DNA of 64,000 bases, taken from Crossaster papposus (lineage: Eukaryota; Echinodermata; Asteroidea; Velatida; Solasteridae). The stretch covers positions 1 to 64,000 of the forward strand of contig JBAIAA010000738.1 of the NCBI GenBank assembly GCA_037893245.1, given 5' to 3'. The stretch's first letter is position 1. Every line of letters starts with the position of its first letter. The position numbers and the translations under genes were made by a program. Below the pieces are notes generated by a model. It saw only the letters and a list, made by a program, of their open reading frames with translations. It searched no databases and had not been told where the DNA came from. Shown here in pieces: positions 13,550 to 27,986 of the stretch.

Positions 13550-16500
13550 TCACATTCGCCATAGGTTTGTGCACACAATCCCCGCCCACAAATAAGGGCA
13601 TGGAGGAAAGCATGCCCCGGGCAGCTAGGGCTGGGTGTGAGGAGATAGAGGGGGCCTCCAGGATCAAATTGTTAATTTTGCCATTCCTAGGAATGGCAAA
13701 ATTAACAATTTGACCCGGGGCATGCTTTTTTAGTATTTTATTTCGATTTTCTTAAAATGTAACGTTAACACACGCGTTTCACATTCGCCATAGGTTTGTG
13801 CACACAATCCCCGCCCACAAATAAGGGCATGGAGGAAAGCATGCCCCGGGCAGCTAGGGCTGGGTGTGAGGAGATAGAGGGGGCCTCCAGGATCAAATTG
13901 TTAATTTTGCCATTCCTAGGAATGGCAAAATTAACAATTTGACCCGGGGCATGCTTTTTTAGTATTTTATTTCGATTTTCTTAAAAGTTTAACGTTAACA
14001 CACGCGTTTCACATTCGCCATATGTTTGTGCACACAATCCCCGCCCACAAATAAGGGCATGGAGGAAAGCATGCCCCGGGCAGCTAGGGCTGGGTGTGAG
14101 GAGATAGAGGGGGCCTCCAGGATCAAATTGTTAATTTTGCCATTCCTAGGAATGGCAAAATTAACAATTTGACCCGGGCATGCTTTTTAGTATGTTATTT
14201 CGATTTTCTTAAAGGTTTAACGTTAACACACGCGTTTCACATTCGCCATAGGTTTGTGCACACAATCCCCGCCCACAAATAAGGGCATGGAGGAAAGCAT
14301 GCCCCGGGCAGCTAGGGCTGGGTGTGAGGAGATAGAGGGGGCCTCCAGGATCAAATTGTTAATTTTGTCATTCCTAGGAATGGCAAAATTAACAATTTGA
14401 CCCGGGGCATGCTTTTTAGTATTTTATTTCGATTTTCTTAAAGGTTTAACGTTAACACACGCGTTTCACATTCGCCATAGGTTTGTGCACACAATCCCCG
14501 CCCACAAATAAGGGCATGGAGGAAAGCATGCCCCGGGCAGCTAGGGCTGGGTGTGAGGAGATAGAGGGGGCCTCCAGGATCAAATTGTTAATTTTGCCAT
14601 TCCTAGGAATGGCAAAATTAACAATATGACCCGGGGCATGCTTTTTTAGTATTTTATTTCGATTTTCTTAAAAGTTTAACGTTAACACACGCGTTTCACA
14701 TTCGCCATAGGTTTGTGCACACAATCCCCGCCCACAAATAAGGGCATGGAGGAAAGCATGCCCCGGGCAGCTAGGGCTGGGTGTGAGGAGATAGAGGGGG
14801 CCTCCAGGATCAAATTGTTAATTTTGCCATTCCTAGGAATGGCAAAATTAACAATTTGACCCGGGGCATGCTTTTTTAGTATTTTATTTCGATTTTCTTA
14901 AAATTTAACGTTAACACACGCGTTTCACATTCGCCATAGGTTTGTGCACACAATCCCCGCCCACAAATAAGGGCATGGAAGAAAGCATGCCCCGGGCAGC
15001 TAGGGCTGGGTGTGAGGAGATAAAGGGGCCTCCAGGATCAATTTGTTAATTTTGCCATTCCTAGGAATGGCAAAATTAACAATTTGACCCGGGGCATGCT
15101 TTTTAGTATTTTATTTCGATTTTCTTAAAGGTTTAACGTTAACACACGCGTTTCACATTCGCCATAGGTTTGTGCACACAATCCCCGCCCACAAATAAGG
15201 GCATGGAGGAAAGCATGCCCCGGGCAGCTAGGGCTGGGTGTGAGGAGATAGAGGGGGCCTCCAGGATCAAATTGTTAATTTTGCCATTCCTAGGAATGGC
15301 AAAATTAACAATTTGACCCGGGGCATGCTTTTTTAGTATTTTATTTCGATTTTCTTAAAAGTTTAACGTTAACACACGCGTTTCACATTCGCCATAGGTT
15401 TGTGCACACAATCCCCGCCCACAAATAAGGGCATGGAGGAAAGCATGCCCCGGGCAGCTAGGGCTGGGTGTGAGGAGATAGAGGGGGCCTCCAGGATCAA
15501 ATTGTTAATTTTGCCATTCCTAGGAATGGCAAAATTAACAATTTGACCCGGGGCATGCTTTTTTAGTATTTTATTTCGATTTTCTTAAAATGTAACGTTA
15601 ACACACGCGTTTCACATTCGCCATAGGTTTGTGCACACAATCCCCGCCCACAAATAAGGGCATGGAGGAAAGCATGCCCCGGGCAGCTAGGGCTGGGTGT
15701 GAGGAGATAGAGGGGGCCTCCAGGATCAAATTGTTAATTTTGCCATTCCTAGGAATGGCAAAATTAACAATTTGACCCGGGGCATGCTTTTTTAGTATTT
15801 TATTTCGATTTTCTTAAAAGTTTAACGTTAACACACGCGTTTCACATTCGCCATATGTTTGTGCACACAATCCCCGCCCACAAATAAGGGCATGGAGGAA
15901 AGCATGCCCCGGGCAGCTAGGGCTGGGTGTGAGGAGATAGAGGGGGCCTCCAGGATCAAATTGTTAATTTTGCCATTCCTAGGAATGGCAAAATTAACAA
16001 TTTGACCCGGGCATGCTTTTTAGTATGTTATTTCGATTTTCTTAAAGGTTTAACGTTAACACACGCGTTTCACATTCGCCATAGGTTTGTGCACACAATC
16101 CCCGCCCACAAATAAGGGCATGGAGGAAAGCATGCCCCGGGCAGCTAGGGCTGGGTGTGAGGAGATAGAGGGGGCCTCCAGGATCAAATTGTTAATTTTG
16201 TCATTCCTAGGAATGGCAAAATTAACAATTTGACCCGGGGCATGCTTTTTAGTATTTTATTTCGATTTTCTTAAAGGTTTAACGTTAACACACGCGTTTC
16301 ACATTCGCCATAGGTTTGTGCACACAATCCCCGCCCACAAATAAGGGCATGGAGGAAAGCATGCCCCGGGCAGCTAGGGCTGGGTGTGAGGAGATAGAGG
16401 GGGCCTCCAGGATCAAATTGTTAATTTTGCCATTCCTAGGAATGGCAAAATTAACAATATGACCCGGGGCATGCTTTTTTAGTATTTTATTTCGATTTTC

Positions 16501-17400
16501 TTAAAAGTTTAACGTTAACACACGCGTTTCACATTCGCCATAGGTTTGTGCACACAATCCCCGCCCACAAATAAGGGCATGGAGGAAAGCATGCCCCGGG
16601 CAGCTAGGGCTGGGTGTGAGGAGATAGAGGGGGCCTCCAGGATCAAATTGTTAATTTTGCCATTCCTAGGAATGGCAAAATTAACAATTTGACCCGGGGC
16701 ATGCTTTTTTAGTATTTTATTTCGATTTTCTTAAAATTTAACGTTAACACACGCGTTTCACATTCGCCATAGGTTTGTGCACACAATCCCCGCCCACAAA
16801 TAAGGGCATGGAAGAAAGCATGCCCCGGGCAGCTAGGGCTGGGTGTGAGGAGATAAAGGGGCCTCCAGGATCAATTTGTTAATTTTGCCATTCCTAGGAA
16901 TGGCAAAATTAACAATTTGACCCGGGGCATGCTTTTTTGTATTTTATTTCGATTTTCTTAAAAGTTTAACGTTAACACACGCGTTTCACATTCGCCATAG
17001 GTTTGTGCACACAATCCCCGCCCACAAATAAGGGCATGGAGGAAAGCATGCCCCGGGCAGCTAGGGCTGGGTGTGAGGAGATAGAGGGGGCCTCCAGGAT
17101 CAAATTGTTAATTTTGCCATTCCTAGGAATGGCAAAATTAACAATTTGACCCGGGGCATGCTTTTTTAGTATTTTATTTTGATTTTCTTAAAGGTTTAAC
17201 GTTAACACACGCGTTTCACATTCGCCATAGGTTTGTGCACACAATCCCCGCCCACAAATAAGGGCATGGAGAAAAGCATGCCCCGGGCAGCTAGGGCTGG
17301 GTGTGAGGAGATAGAGAGGGCCTCCAGGATCAAATTGTTAATTTTGCCATACCTAGGAATGGCAAAATTAACAATTTGACCCGGGGCATGCTTTTTTAGT
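13550..17400 (+). repeat. Higher-order repeat in satellite A: 8-unit duplication, period ~1,834 bp
   Basis: The shortened arm with TAGTATGTTATTT occurs at 14,175 and 16,009. The contracted GATAAAGG unit occurs near 15,020 and 16,855. The variant TTAAAATGTAACG occurs near 13,755 and 15,587. All three pairs are about 1,832-1,835 bp apart, which is eight units. The same markers link back to the 8-13 kb block by 12- and 14-unit offsets, so successive amplifications of different length reused the same source segment. Confidence 0.8.
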
Positions 17401-20400
17401 ATTTTATTTCGATTTTCTTCAAAGTTTAACGTTAACACACGCGTTTCACATTCGCCATAGGTTTGTGCACACAATCCCCGCCCACAAATAAGGGCATGGA
17501 GGAAAGCATGCCCCGGGCAGCTAGGGCTGGGTGTGAGGAGATAGAGGGGGCCTCCAGGATCAAATTGTTAATTTTGCCATTCCTAGGAATGGCAAAATTA
17601 ACAATTTGACCCGGGGCATGCTTTTTTAGTATTTTATTTCGATTTTCTTAAAAGTTTAACGTTAACACACGCGTTTCACATTCGCCATATGTTTGTGCAC
17701 ACAATCCCCGCCCACAAATAAGGGCATGGAGGAAAGCATGCCCCGGGCAGATAGGGCTGGGTGTGAGGAGATAGAGGGGGCCTCCAGGATCAAATTGTTA
17801 ATTTTGCCATTCCTAGGAATGGCAAAATTAACAATTTGACCTGGGGCATGCTTTTTAGTATTTTATTTCGATTTTCTTAAAGGTTTAACGTTAACACACG
17901 CGTTTCACATTCGCCATAGGTTTGTGCACACAATCCCCGCCCACAAATAAGGGCATGGAGGAAAGCATGCCCCGGGCAGCTAGGGCTGGGTGTGAGGAGA
18001 TAGAGGGGGCCTCCAGGATCAAATTGTTAATTTTGCCATTCCTAGGAATGGCAAAATTAACAATTTGACCCGGGGCATGCTTTTTTAGTATTTTATTTCG
18101 ATTTTCTTAAAAGTTTAACGTTAACACACGCGTTTCACATTCGCCATAGGTTTGTGCACACAATCCCCGCCCACAAATAAGGGCATGGAGGAAAGCATGC
18201 CCCGGGCAGCTAGGGCTGGGTGTGAGGAGATAGAGGGGGCCTCCAGGATCAAATTGTTAATTTTGCCATTCCTAGGAATGGCAAAATTAACAATTTGACC
18301 CGGGGCATGCTTTTTTAGTATTTTATTTCGATTTTCTTAAAATGTAACGTTAACACACGCGTTTCACATTCGCCATAGGTTTGTGCACACAATCCCCGCC
18401 CACAAATAAGGGCATGGAGGAAAGCATGCCCCGGGCAGCTAGGGCTGGGTGTGAGGAGATAGAGGGGGCCTCCAGGATCAAATTGTTAATTTTGCCATAC
18501 CTAGGAATGGCAAAATTAACAATTTGACCCGGGGCATGCTTTTTTAGTATTTTATTTCGATTTTCTTCAAAGTTTAACGTTAACACACGCGTTTCACATT
18601 CGCCATAGGTTTGTGCACACAATCACCGCCCACAAATAAGGGCATGGAGGAAAGCATGCCCCGGGCAGCTAGGGCTGGGTGTGAGGAGATAGAGGGGGCC
18701 TCCAGGATCAAATTGTTAATTTTGCCATTCCTAGGAATGGCAAAATTAACAATTTGACCCGGGGCATGCTTTTTAGTATTTTATTTCGATTTTCTTAAAG
18801 GTTTAACGTTAACACACGCGTTTCACATTCGCCATAGGTTTGTGCACACAATCCCTGCCCACAAATAAGGGCATGGAGGAAAGCATGCCCCGGGCAGCTA
18901 GGGCTGGGTGTGAGGAGATAGAGGGGGCCTCCAGGATCAAATCGTTAATTTTGCCATTCCTAGGAATGGCAAAATTAACAATTTGACCCGGGGCATGCTT
19001 TTTTAGTATTTTATTTCGATTTTCTTAAAAGTTTAACGTTAACACACGCGTTTCACATTCGCCATATGTTTGTGCACACAATCCCCGCCCACAAATAAGG
19101 GCATGGAGGAAAGCATGCCCCGGGCAGCTAGGGCTGGGTGTGAGGAGATAGAGGGGGCCTCCAGGATCAAATTGTTAATTTTGCCATTCCTAGGAATGGC
19201 AAAATTAACAATTTGACCCGGGGCATGCTTTTTAGTATTTTATTTCGATTTTCTTAAAGGTTTAACGTTAACACACGCGTTTCACATTCGCCATAGGTTT
19301 GTGCACACAATCCCCGCCCACAAATAAGGGCATGGAGGAAAGCATGCCCCGGGCAGCTAGGGCTGGGTGTGAGGAGATAGAGGGGGCCTCCAGGATCAAA
19401 TTGTTAATTTTGTCATTCCTAGGAATGGCAAAATTAACAATTTGACCCGGGGCATGCTTTTTAGTATTTTATTTCGATTTTCTTAAAGGTTTAACGTTAA
19501 CACACGCGTTTCACATTCGCCATAGGTTTGTGCACACAATCCCCGCCCACAAATAAGGGCATGGAGGAAAGCATGCCCCGGGCAGCTAGGGCTGGGTGTG
19601 AGGAGATAGAGGGGGCCTCCAGGATCAAATTGTTAATTTTGCCTTTCCTAGGAATGGCAAAATTAACAATATGACCCGGGGCATGCTTTTTTAGTATTTT
19701 ATTTCGATTTTCTTAAAAGTTTAACGTTAACACACGCGTTTCACATTCGCCATAGGTTTGTGCACACAATCCCCGCCCACAAATAAGGGCATGGAGGAAA
19801 GCATGCCCCGGGCAGCTAGGGCTGGGTGTGAGGAGATAGAGGGGGCCTCCAGGATCAAATTGTTAATTTTGCCATTCCTAGGAATGGCAAAATTAACAAT
19901 TTGACCCGGGGCATGCTTTTTTAGTATTTTATTTCGATTTTCTTAAAATTTAACGTTAACACACGCGTTTCACATTCGCCATAGGTTTGTGCACACAATC
20001 CCCGCCCACAAATAAGGGCATGGAAGAAAGCATGCCCCGGGCAGCTAGGGCTGGGTGTGAGGAGATAGAGGGGGCCTCCAGGATCAAATTGTTAATTTTG
20101 CCATTCCTAGGAATGGCAAAATTAACAATTTGACCCGGGGCATGCTTTTTAGTATTTTATTTCGATTTTCTTATAGGTTTAACGTTAACACACGCGTTTC
20201 ACATTCGCCATAGGTTTGTGCACACAATCCCCGCCCACAAATAAGGGCATGGAGGAAAGCATGCCCCGGGCAGCTATGGCTGGGTGTGAGGAGATAGAGG
20301 GAGCCTCCAGGATCAAATTGTTAATTTTGCCATTCCTAGGAATGGCAAAATTAACAATTTGACCCGGGGCATGCTTTGGTAGTATTTTATTTCGATTTTC

Positions 20401-20877
20401 TTAAAGGTTTAACGTTAACACACGCGTTTCACATTCGCCATAGGTTTGTGCACACAATCCCTGCCCACAAAAAAGGGCATGGAGGAAAGCATGCCCCGGG
20501 CAGCTAGGGCTGGGTGTGAGGAGATAGAGGGGGCCTCCAGGATCAAATTGTTAATTTTGCCATTCCTAGGAATGGCAAAATTAACAATTTGACCCGGGGC
20601 ATGCTTTTTTAGTATTTTATTTCGATTTTCTTAAAGGTTTAACGTTAACACACGCGTTTCACATTCGCCATATGTTTGTGCACACAATCCCCGCCCACAA
20701 ATAAGGGCATGGAGGAAAGCATGCCCCGGGCAGCTAGGGCTGGGTGTGAGGAGATAGCGGGGGCCTCCAGGATCAAATTGTTAATTTTGCCATTCCTAGG
20801 AATGGCAAAATTAACAATTTGACCCGGGGCATGCTTTTTAGTATTTTATTTCGATTTTCTTAAAGGTTTAACGTTAA

Positions 20878-23800
20878 CACACGCGTTTCACATTCGCCAT
20901 AGGTTTGTGCACACAATCCCTGCCCACAAATAAGGGCATGGAGGAAAGCATGCCCCGGGCAGCTAGGGCTGGGTGTGAGGAGATAGAGGGGGCCTCCAGG
21001 ATCAAATTGTTAATTTTGCCATTCCTAGGAATGGCAAAATTAACAATTTGACCCGGGGCATGCTTTTTTAGTATTTTATTTCGATTTTCTTAAAAGTTTA
21101 ACGTTAACACACGCGTTTCACATTCGCCATATGTTTGTGCACACAATCCCCGCCCACAAATAAGGGCATGGAGGAAAGCATGCCCCGGGCAGCTAGGGCT
21201 GGGTGTGAGGAGATAGAGGGGGCCTCCAGGATCAAATTGTTAATTTTGCCATTCCTAGGAATGGCAAAATTAACAATTTGACCCGGGGCATGCTTTTTAG
21301 TATTTTATTTCGATTTTCTTAAAGGTTTAACGTTAACACACGCGTTTCACATTCGCCATAGGTTTGTGCACACAATCCCCGCCCACAAATAAGGGCATGG
21401 AGGAAAGCATGCCCCGGGCAGCTAGGGCTGGGTGTGAGGAGATAGAGGGGGCCTCCAGGATCAAATTGTTAATTTTGTCATTCCTAGGAATGGCAAAATT
21501 AACAATTTGACCCGGGGCATGCTTTTTAGTATTTTATTTCGATTTTCTTAAAGGTTTAACGTTAACACACGCGTTTCACATTCGCCATAGGTTTGTGCAC
21601 ACAATCCCCGCCCACAAATAAGGGCATGGAGGAAAGCATGCCCCGGGCAGCTAGGGCTGGGTGTGAGGAGATAGAGGGGGCCTCCAGGATCAAATTGTTA
21701 ATTTTGCCATTCCTAGGAATGGCAAAATTAACAATATGACCCGGGGCATGCTTTTTTAGTATTTTATTTCGATTTTCTTAAAAGTTTAACGTTAACACAC
21801 GCGTTTCACATTCGCCATAGGTTTGTGCACACAATCCCCGCCCACAAATAAGGGCATGGAGGAAAGCATGCCCCGGGCAGCTAGGGCTGGGTGTGAGGAG
21901 ATAGAGGGGGCCTCCAGGATCAAATTGTTAATTTTGCCATTCCTAGGAATGGCAAAATTAACAATTTGACCCGGGGCATGCTTTTTTAGTATTTTATTTC
22001 GATTTTCTTAAAATTTAACGTTAACACACGCGTTTCACATTCGCCATAGGTTTGTGCACACAATCCCCGCCCACAAATAAGGGCATGGAGGAAAGCATGC
22101 CCCGGGCAGCTAGGGCTGGGTGTGAGGAGATAGAGGGGGCCTCCAGGATCAAATTGTTAATTTTGCCATTCCTAGGAATGGCAAAATTAACAATTTGACC
22201 CGGGGCATGCTTTTTAGTATTTTATTTCGATTTTCTTAAAGGTTTAACGTTAACACACGCGTTTCACATTCGCCATAGGTTTGTGCACACAATCCCTGCC
22301 CACAAATAAGGGCATGGAGGAAAGCATGCCCCGGGCAGCTAGGGCTGGGTGTGAGGAGATAGAGGGGGCCTCCAGGATCAAATTGTTAATTTTGCCATTC
22401 CTAGGAATGGCAAAATTAACAATTTGACCCGGGGCATGCTTTTTTAGTATTTTATTTCGATTTTCTTAAAAGTTTAACGTTAACACACGCGTTTCACATT
22501 CGCCATATGTTTGTGCACACAATCCCCGCCCACAAATAAGGGCATGGAGGAAAGCATGCCCCGGGCAGCTAGGGCTGGGTGTGAGGAAATAGAGGGGGCC
22601 TCCAGGATCAAATTGTTAATTTTGCCATTCCTAGGAATGGCAAAATTAACAATTTGACCCGGGGCATGCTTTTTAGTATTTTATTTCGATTTTCTTAAAG
22701 GTTTAACGTTAACACACGCGTTTCACATTCGCCATAGGTTTGTGCACACAATCCCCGCCCACAAATAAGGGCATGGAGGAAAGCATGCCCCGGGCAGCTA
22801 GGGCTGGGTGTGAGGAGATAGAGGGGGCCTCCAGGATCAAATTGTTAATTTTGTCATTCCTAGGAATGGCAAAATTAACAATTTGACCCGGGGCATGCTT
22901 TTTAGTATTTTATTTCGATTTTCTTAAAGGTTTAACGTTAACACACGCGTTTCACATTCGCCATAGGTTTGTGCACACAATCCCCGCCCACAAATAAGGG
23001 CATGGAGGAAAGCATGCCCCGGGCAGCTAGGGCTGGGTGTGAGGAGATAGAGGGGGCCTCCAGGATCAAATTGTTAATTTTGCCATTCCTAGGAATGGCA
23101 AAATTAACAATATGACCCGGGGCATGCTTTTTTAGTATTTTATTTTGATTTTCTTAAAAGTTTAACGTTAACACACGCGTTTCACATTCGCCATAGGTTT
23201 GTGCACACAATCCCCGCCCACAAATAAGGGCATGGAGGAAAGCATGCCCCGGGCAGCTAGGGCTGGGTGTGAGGAGATAGAGGGGGCCTCCAGGATCAAA
23301 TTGTTAATTTTGCCATTCCTAGGAATGGCAAAATTAACAATTTGACCCGGGGCATGCTTTTTTAGTATTTTATTTCGATTTTCTTAAAATTTAACGTTAA
23401 CACACGCGTTTCACATTCGCCATAGGTTTGTGCACACAATCCCCGCCCACAAATAAGGGCATGGAGGAAAGCATGCCCCGGGCAGCTAGGGCTGGGTGTG
23501 AGGAGATAGAGGGGGCCTCCAGGATCAAATTGTTAATTTTGCCATTCCTAGGAATGGCAAAATTAACAATTTGACCCGGGGCATGCTTTTTAGTATTTTA
23601 TTTCGATTTTCTTAAAGGTTTAACGTTAACACACGCGTTTCACATTCGCCATAGGTTTGTGCACACAATCCCTGCCCACAAATAAGGGCATGGAGGAAAG
23701 CATGCCCCGGGCAGCTAGGGCTGGGTGTGAGGAGATAGAGGGGGCCTCCAGGATCAAATTGTTAATTTTGCCATTCCTAGGAATGGCAAAATTAACAATT

Positions 23801-26400
23801 TGACCCGGGGCATGCTTTTTTAGTATTTTATTTCGATTTTCTTAAAAGTTTAACGTTAACACACGCGTTTCACATTCGCCATATGTTTGTGCACACAATC
23901 CCCGCCCACAAATAAGGGCATGGAGGAAAGCATGCCCCGGGCAGCTAGGGCTGGGTGTGAGGAGATAGAGGGGGCCTCCAGGATCAAATTGTTAATTTTG
24001 CCATTCCTAGGAATGGCAAAATTAACAATTTGACCCGGGGCATGCTTTTTAGTATTTTATTTCGATTTTCTTAAAGGTTTAACGTTAACACACGCGTTTC
24101 ACATTCGCCATAGGTTTGTGCACACAATCCCCGCCCACAAATAAGGGCATGGAGGAAAGCATGCCCCGGGCAGCTAGGGCTGGGTGTGAGGAGATAGAGG
24201 GGGCCTCCAGGATCAAATTGTTAATTTTGTCATTCCTAGGAATGGCAAAATTAACAATTTGACCCGGGGCATGCTTTTTAGTATTTTATTTCGATTTTCT
24301 TAAAGGTTTAACGTTAACACACGCGTTTCACATTCGCCATAGGTTTGTGCACACAATCCCCGCCCACAAATAAGGGCATGGAGGAAAGCATGCCCCGGGC
24401 AGCTAGGGCTGGGTGTGAGGAGATAGAGGGGGCCTCCAGGATCAAATTGTTAATTTTGCCATTCCTAGGAATGGCAATATTAACAATATGACCCGGGGCA
24501 TGCTTTTTTAGTATTTTATTTCGATTTTCTTAAAAGTTTAACGTTAACACACGCGTTTCACATTCGCCATAGGTTTGTGCACACAATCCCCGCCCACAAA
24601 TAAGGGCATGGAGGAAAGCATGCCCCGGGCAGCTAGGGCTGGGTGTGAGGAGATAGAGGGGGCCTCCAGGATCAAATTGTTAATTTTGCCATTCCTAGGA
24701 ATGGCAAAATTAACAATTTGACCCGGGGCATGCTTTTTAGTATTTTATTTCGATTTTCTTAAAATTTAACGTTAACACACGCGTTTCACATTCGCCATAG
24801 GTTTGTGCACACAATCCCCGCCCACAAATAAGGGCATGGAAGAAAGCATGCCCCGGGCAGCTAGGGCTGGGTGTGAGGAGATAAAGGGGCCTCCAGGATC
24901 AATTTGTTAATTTTGCCATTCCTAGGAATGGCAAAATTAACAATTTGACACGGGGCATGCTTTTTTTGTATTTTATTTCGATTTTCTTAAAAGTTTAACG
25001 TTAACACACGCGTTTCACATTCGCCATAGGTTTGTGCACACATTCCCCGCCCACAAATAAGGGCATGGAGGAAAGCATGCCCCGGGCAGCTAGGGCTGGG
25101 TGTGAGGAGATAGAGGGGGCCTCCAGGATCAAATTGTTAATTTTGCCATTCCTAGGAATGGCAAAATTAACAATTTGACCCGGGGCATGCTTTTTTAGTA
25201 TTTTATTTCGATTTTCTTAAAGGTTTAACGTTAACACACGCGTTTCACATTCGCCATAGGTTTGTGCACACAATCCCCGCCCACAAATAAGGGCATGGAG
25301 GAAAGCATGCCCCGGGCAGCTAGGGCTGGGTGTGAGGAGATAGAGGGGGCCTCCAGGATCAAATTGTTAATTTTGCCATTCCTAGGAATGGCAAAATTAA
25401 CAATTTGACCCGGGGCATGCTTTTTAGTATTTTATTTCGATTTTCTTAAAGGTTTAACGTTAACACACGCGTTTCACATTCGCCATAGGTTTGTGCACAC
25501 AATCCCCGCCCACAAATAAGGGCATGGAGGAAAGCATGCCCCGGGCAGCTAGGGCTGGGTGTGAGGAGATAGAGGGGGCCTCCAGGATCAAATTGTTAAT
25601 TTTGTCATTCCTAGGAATGGCAAAATTAACAATTTGACCCGGGGCATGCTTTTTAGTATTTTATTTCGATTTTCTTAAAGGTTTAACGTTAACACACGCG
25701 TTTCACATTCGCCATAGGTTTGTGCACACAATCCCCGCCCACAAATAAGGGCATGGAGGAAAGCATGCCCCGGGCAGCTAGGGCTGGGTGTGAGGAGATA
25801 GAGGGGGCCTCCAGGATCAAATTGTTAATTTTGCCATTCCTAGGAATGGCAATATTAACAATATGACCCGGGGCATGCTTTTTTAGTATTTTATTTCGAT
25901 TTTCTTAAAAGTTTAACGTTAACACACGCGTTTCACATTCGCCATAGGTTTGTGCACACAATCCCCGCCCACAAATAAGGGCATGGAGGAAAGCATGCCC
26001 CGGGCAGCTAGGGCTGGGTGTGAGGAGATAGAGGGGGCCTCCAGGATCAAATTGTTAATTTTGCCATTCCTAGGAATGGCAAAATTAACAATTTGACCCG
26101 GGGCATGCTTTTTAGTATTTTATTTCGATTTTCTTAAAATTTAACGTTAACACACGCGTTTCACATTCGCCATAGGTTTGTGCACACAATCCCCGCCCAC
26201 AAATAAGGGCATGGAAGAAAGCATGCCCCGGGCAGCTAGGGCTGGGTGTGAGGAGATAAAGGGGCCTCCAGGATCAATTTGTTAATTTTGCCATTCCTAG
26301 GAATGGCAAAATTAACAATTTGACACGGGGCATGCTTTTTTTGTATTTTATTTCGATTTTCTTAAAAGTTTAACGTTAACACACGCGTTTCACATTCGCC
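20878..26400 (+). repeat. Higher-order repeat in satellite A: 6-mer, period ~1,375 bp, about four copies
   Basis: This is the most regular higher-order repeat of block A. CCCTGCCCAC variants lie at about 20,918, 22,294 and 23,670. TTTTGTCATTCC variants lie at about 21,478, 22,853, 24,229 and 25,604. AACAATATGACC variants lie near 21,736, 23,111, 24,487 and 25,862. Each series is spaced 1,375-1,376 bp, or six units. The last two copies form their own subtype: they share GGCAATATTAAC (24,475 and 25,850), the contracted GATAAAGG unit (near 24,890 and 26,255) and CACATTCCCCGCC (near 25,041 and 26,416). The block is therefore two nested amplifications. Confidence 0.9.
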
Positions 26401-27986
26401 ATAGGTTTGTGCACACATTCCCCGCCCACAAATAAGGGCATGGAGGAAAGCATGCCCCGGGCAGCTAGGGCTGGGTGTGAGGAGATAGAGGGGGCCTCCA
26501 GGATCAAATTGTTAATTTTGCCATTCCTAGGAATGGCAAAATTAACAATTTGACCCGGGGCATGCTTTTTTAGTATTTTATTTCGATTTTCTTAAAGGTT
26601 TAACGTTAACACACGCGTTTCACATTCGCCATAGGTTTGTGCACACAATCCCCGCCCACAAATAAGGGCATGGAGGAAAGCATGCCCCGGGCAGCTAGGG
26701 CTGGGTGTGAGGAGATAGAGGGGGCCTCCAGGATCAAATTGTTAATTTTGCCATACCTAGGAATGGCAAAATTAACAATTTGACCCGGGGCATGCTTTTT
26801 TAGTATTTTATTTCGATTTTCTTCAAAGTTTAACGTTAACACACGCGTTTCACATTCGCCATAGGTTTGTGCACACAATCCCCGCCCACAAATAAGGGCA
26901 TGGAGGAAAGCATGCCCCGGGCAGCTAGGGCTGGGTGTGAGGAGATAGAGGGGGCCTCCAGGATCAAATTGTTAATTTTGCCATTCCTAGGAATGGCAAA
27001 ATTAACAATTTGACCCGGGGCATGCTTTTTAGTATTTTATTTCGATTTTCTTAAAGGTTTAACGTTAACACACGCGTTTCACATTCGCCATAGGTTTGTG
27101 CACACAATCCCCGCCCACAAATAAGGGCATGGAGGAAAGCATGCCCCGGGCAGCTAGGGCTGGGTATGAGGAGATAGAGGGGGCCTCCAGGATCAAATTG
27201 TTAATTTTGCCATTCCTAGGAATGGCAAAATTAACAATTTGACCCGGGGCATGCTTTTTTAGTATTTTATTTCGATTTTCTTAAAAGTTTAACGTTAACA
27301 CACGCGTTTCACATTCGCCATATGTTTGTGCACACAATCCCCGCCCACAAATAAGGGCATGGAGGAAAGCATGCCCCGGGCAGCTAGGGCTGGGTGTGAG
27401 GAGATAGAGGGGGCCTCCAGGATCAAATTGTTAATTTTGCCATTCCTAGGAATGGCAAAATTAACAATTTGACCCGGGGCATGCTTTTTAGTATTTTATT
27501 TCGATTTTCTTAAAGGTTTAACGTTAACACACGCGTTTCACATTCGCCATAGGTTTGTGCACACAATCCCCGCCCACAAATAAGGGCATGGAGGAAAGCA
27601 TGCCCCGGGCAGCTAGGGCTGGGTGTGAGGAGATAGAGGGGGCCTCCAGGATCAAATTGTTAATTTTGTCATTCCTAGGAATGGCAAAATTAACAATTTG
27701 ACCCGGGGCATGCTTTTTAGTATTTTATTTCGATTTTCTTAAAGGTTTAACGTTAACACACGCGTTTCACATTCGCCATAGGTTTGTGCACACAATCCCC
27801 GCCCACAAATAAGGGCATGGAGGAAAGCATGCCCCGGGCAGCTAGGGCTGGGTGTGAGGAGATAGAGGGGGCCTCCAGGATCAAATTGTTAATTTTGCCA
27901 TTCCTAGGAATGGCAAAATTAACAATATGACCCGGGGCATGCTTTTTTAGTATTTTATTTCGATTTTCTTAAAAGTTTAACGTTAA

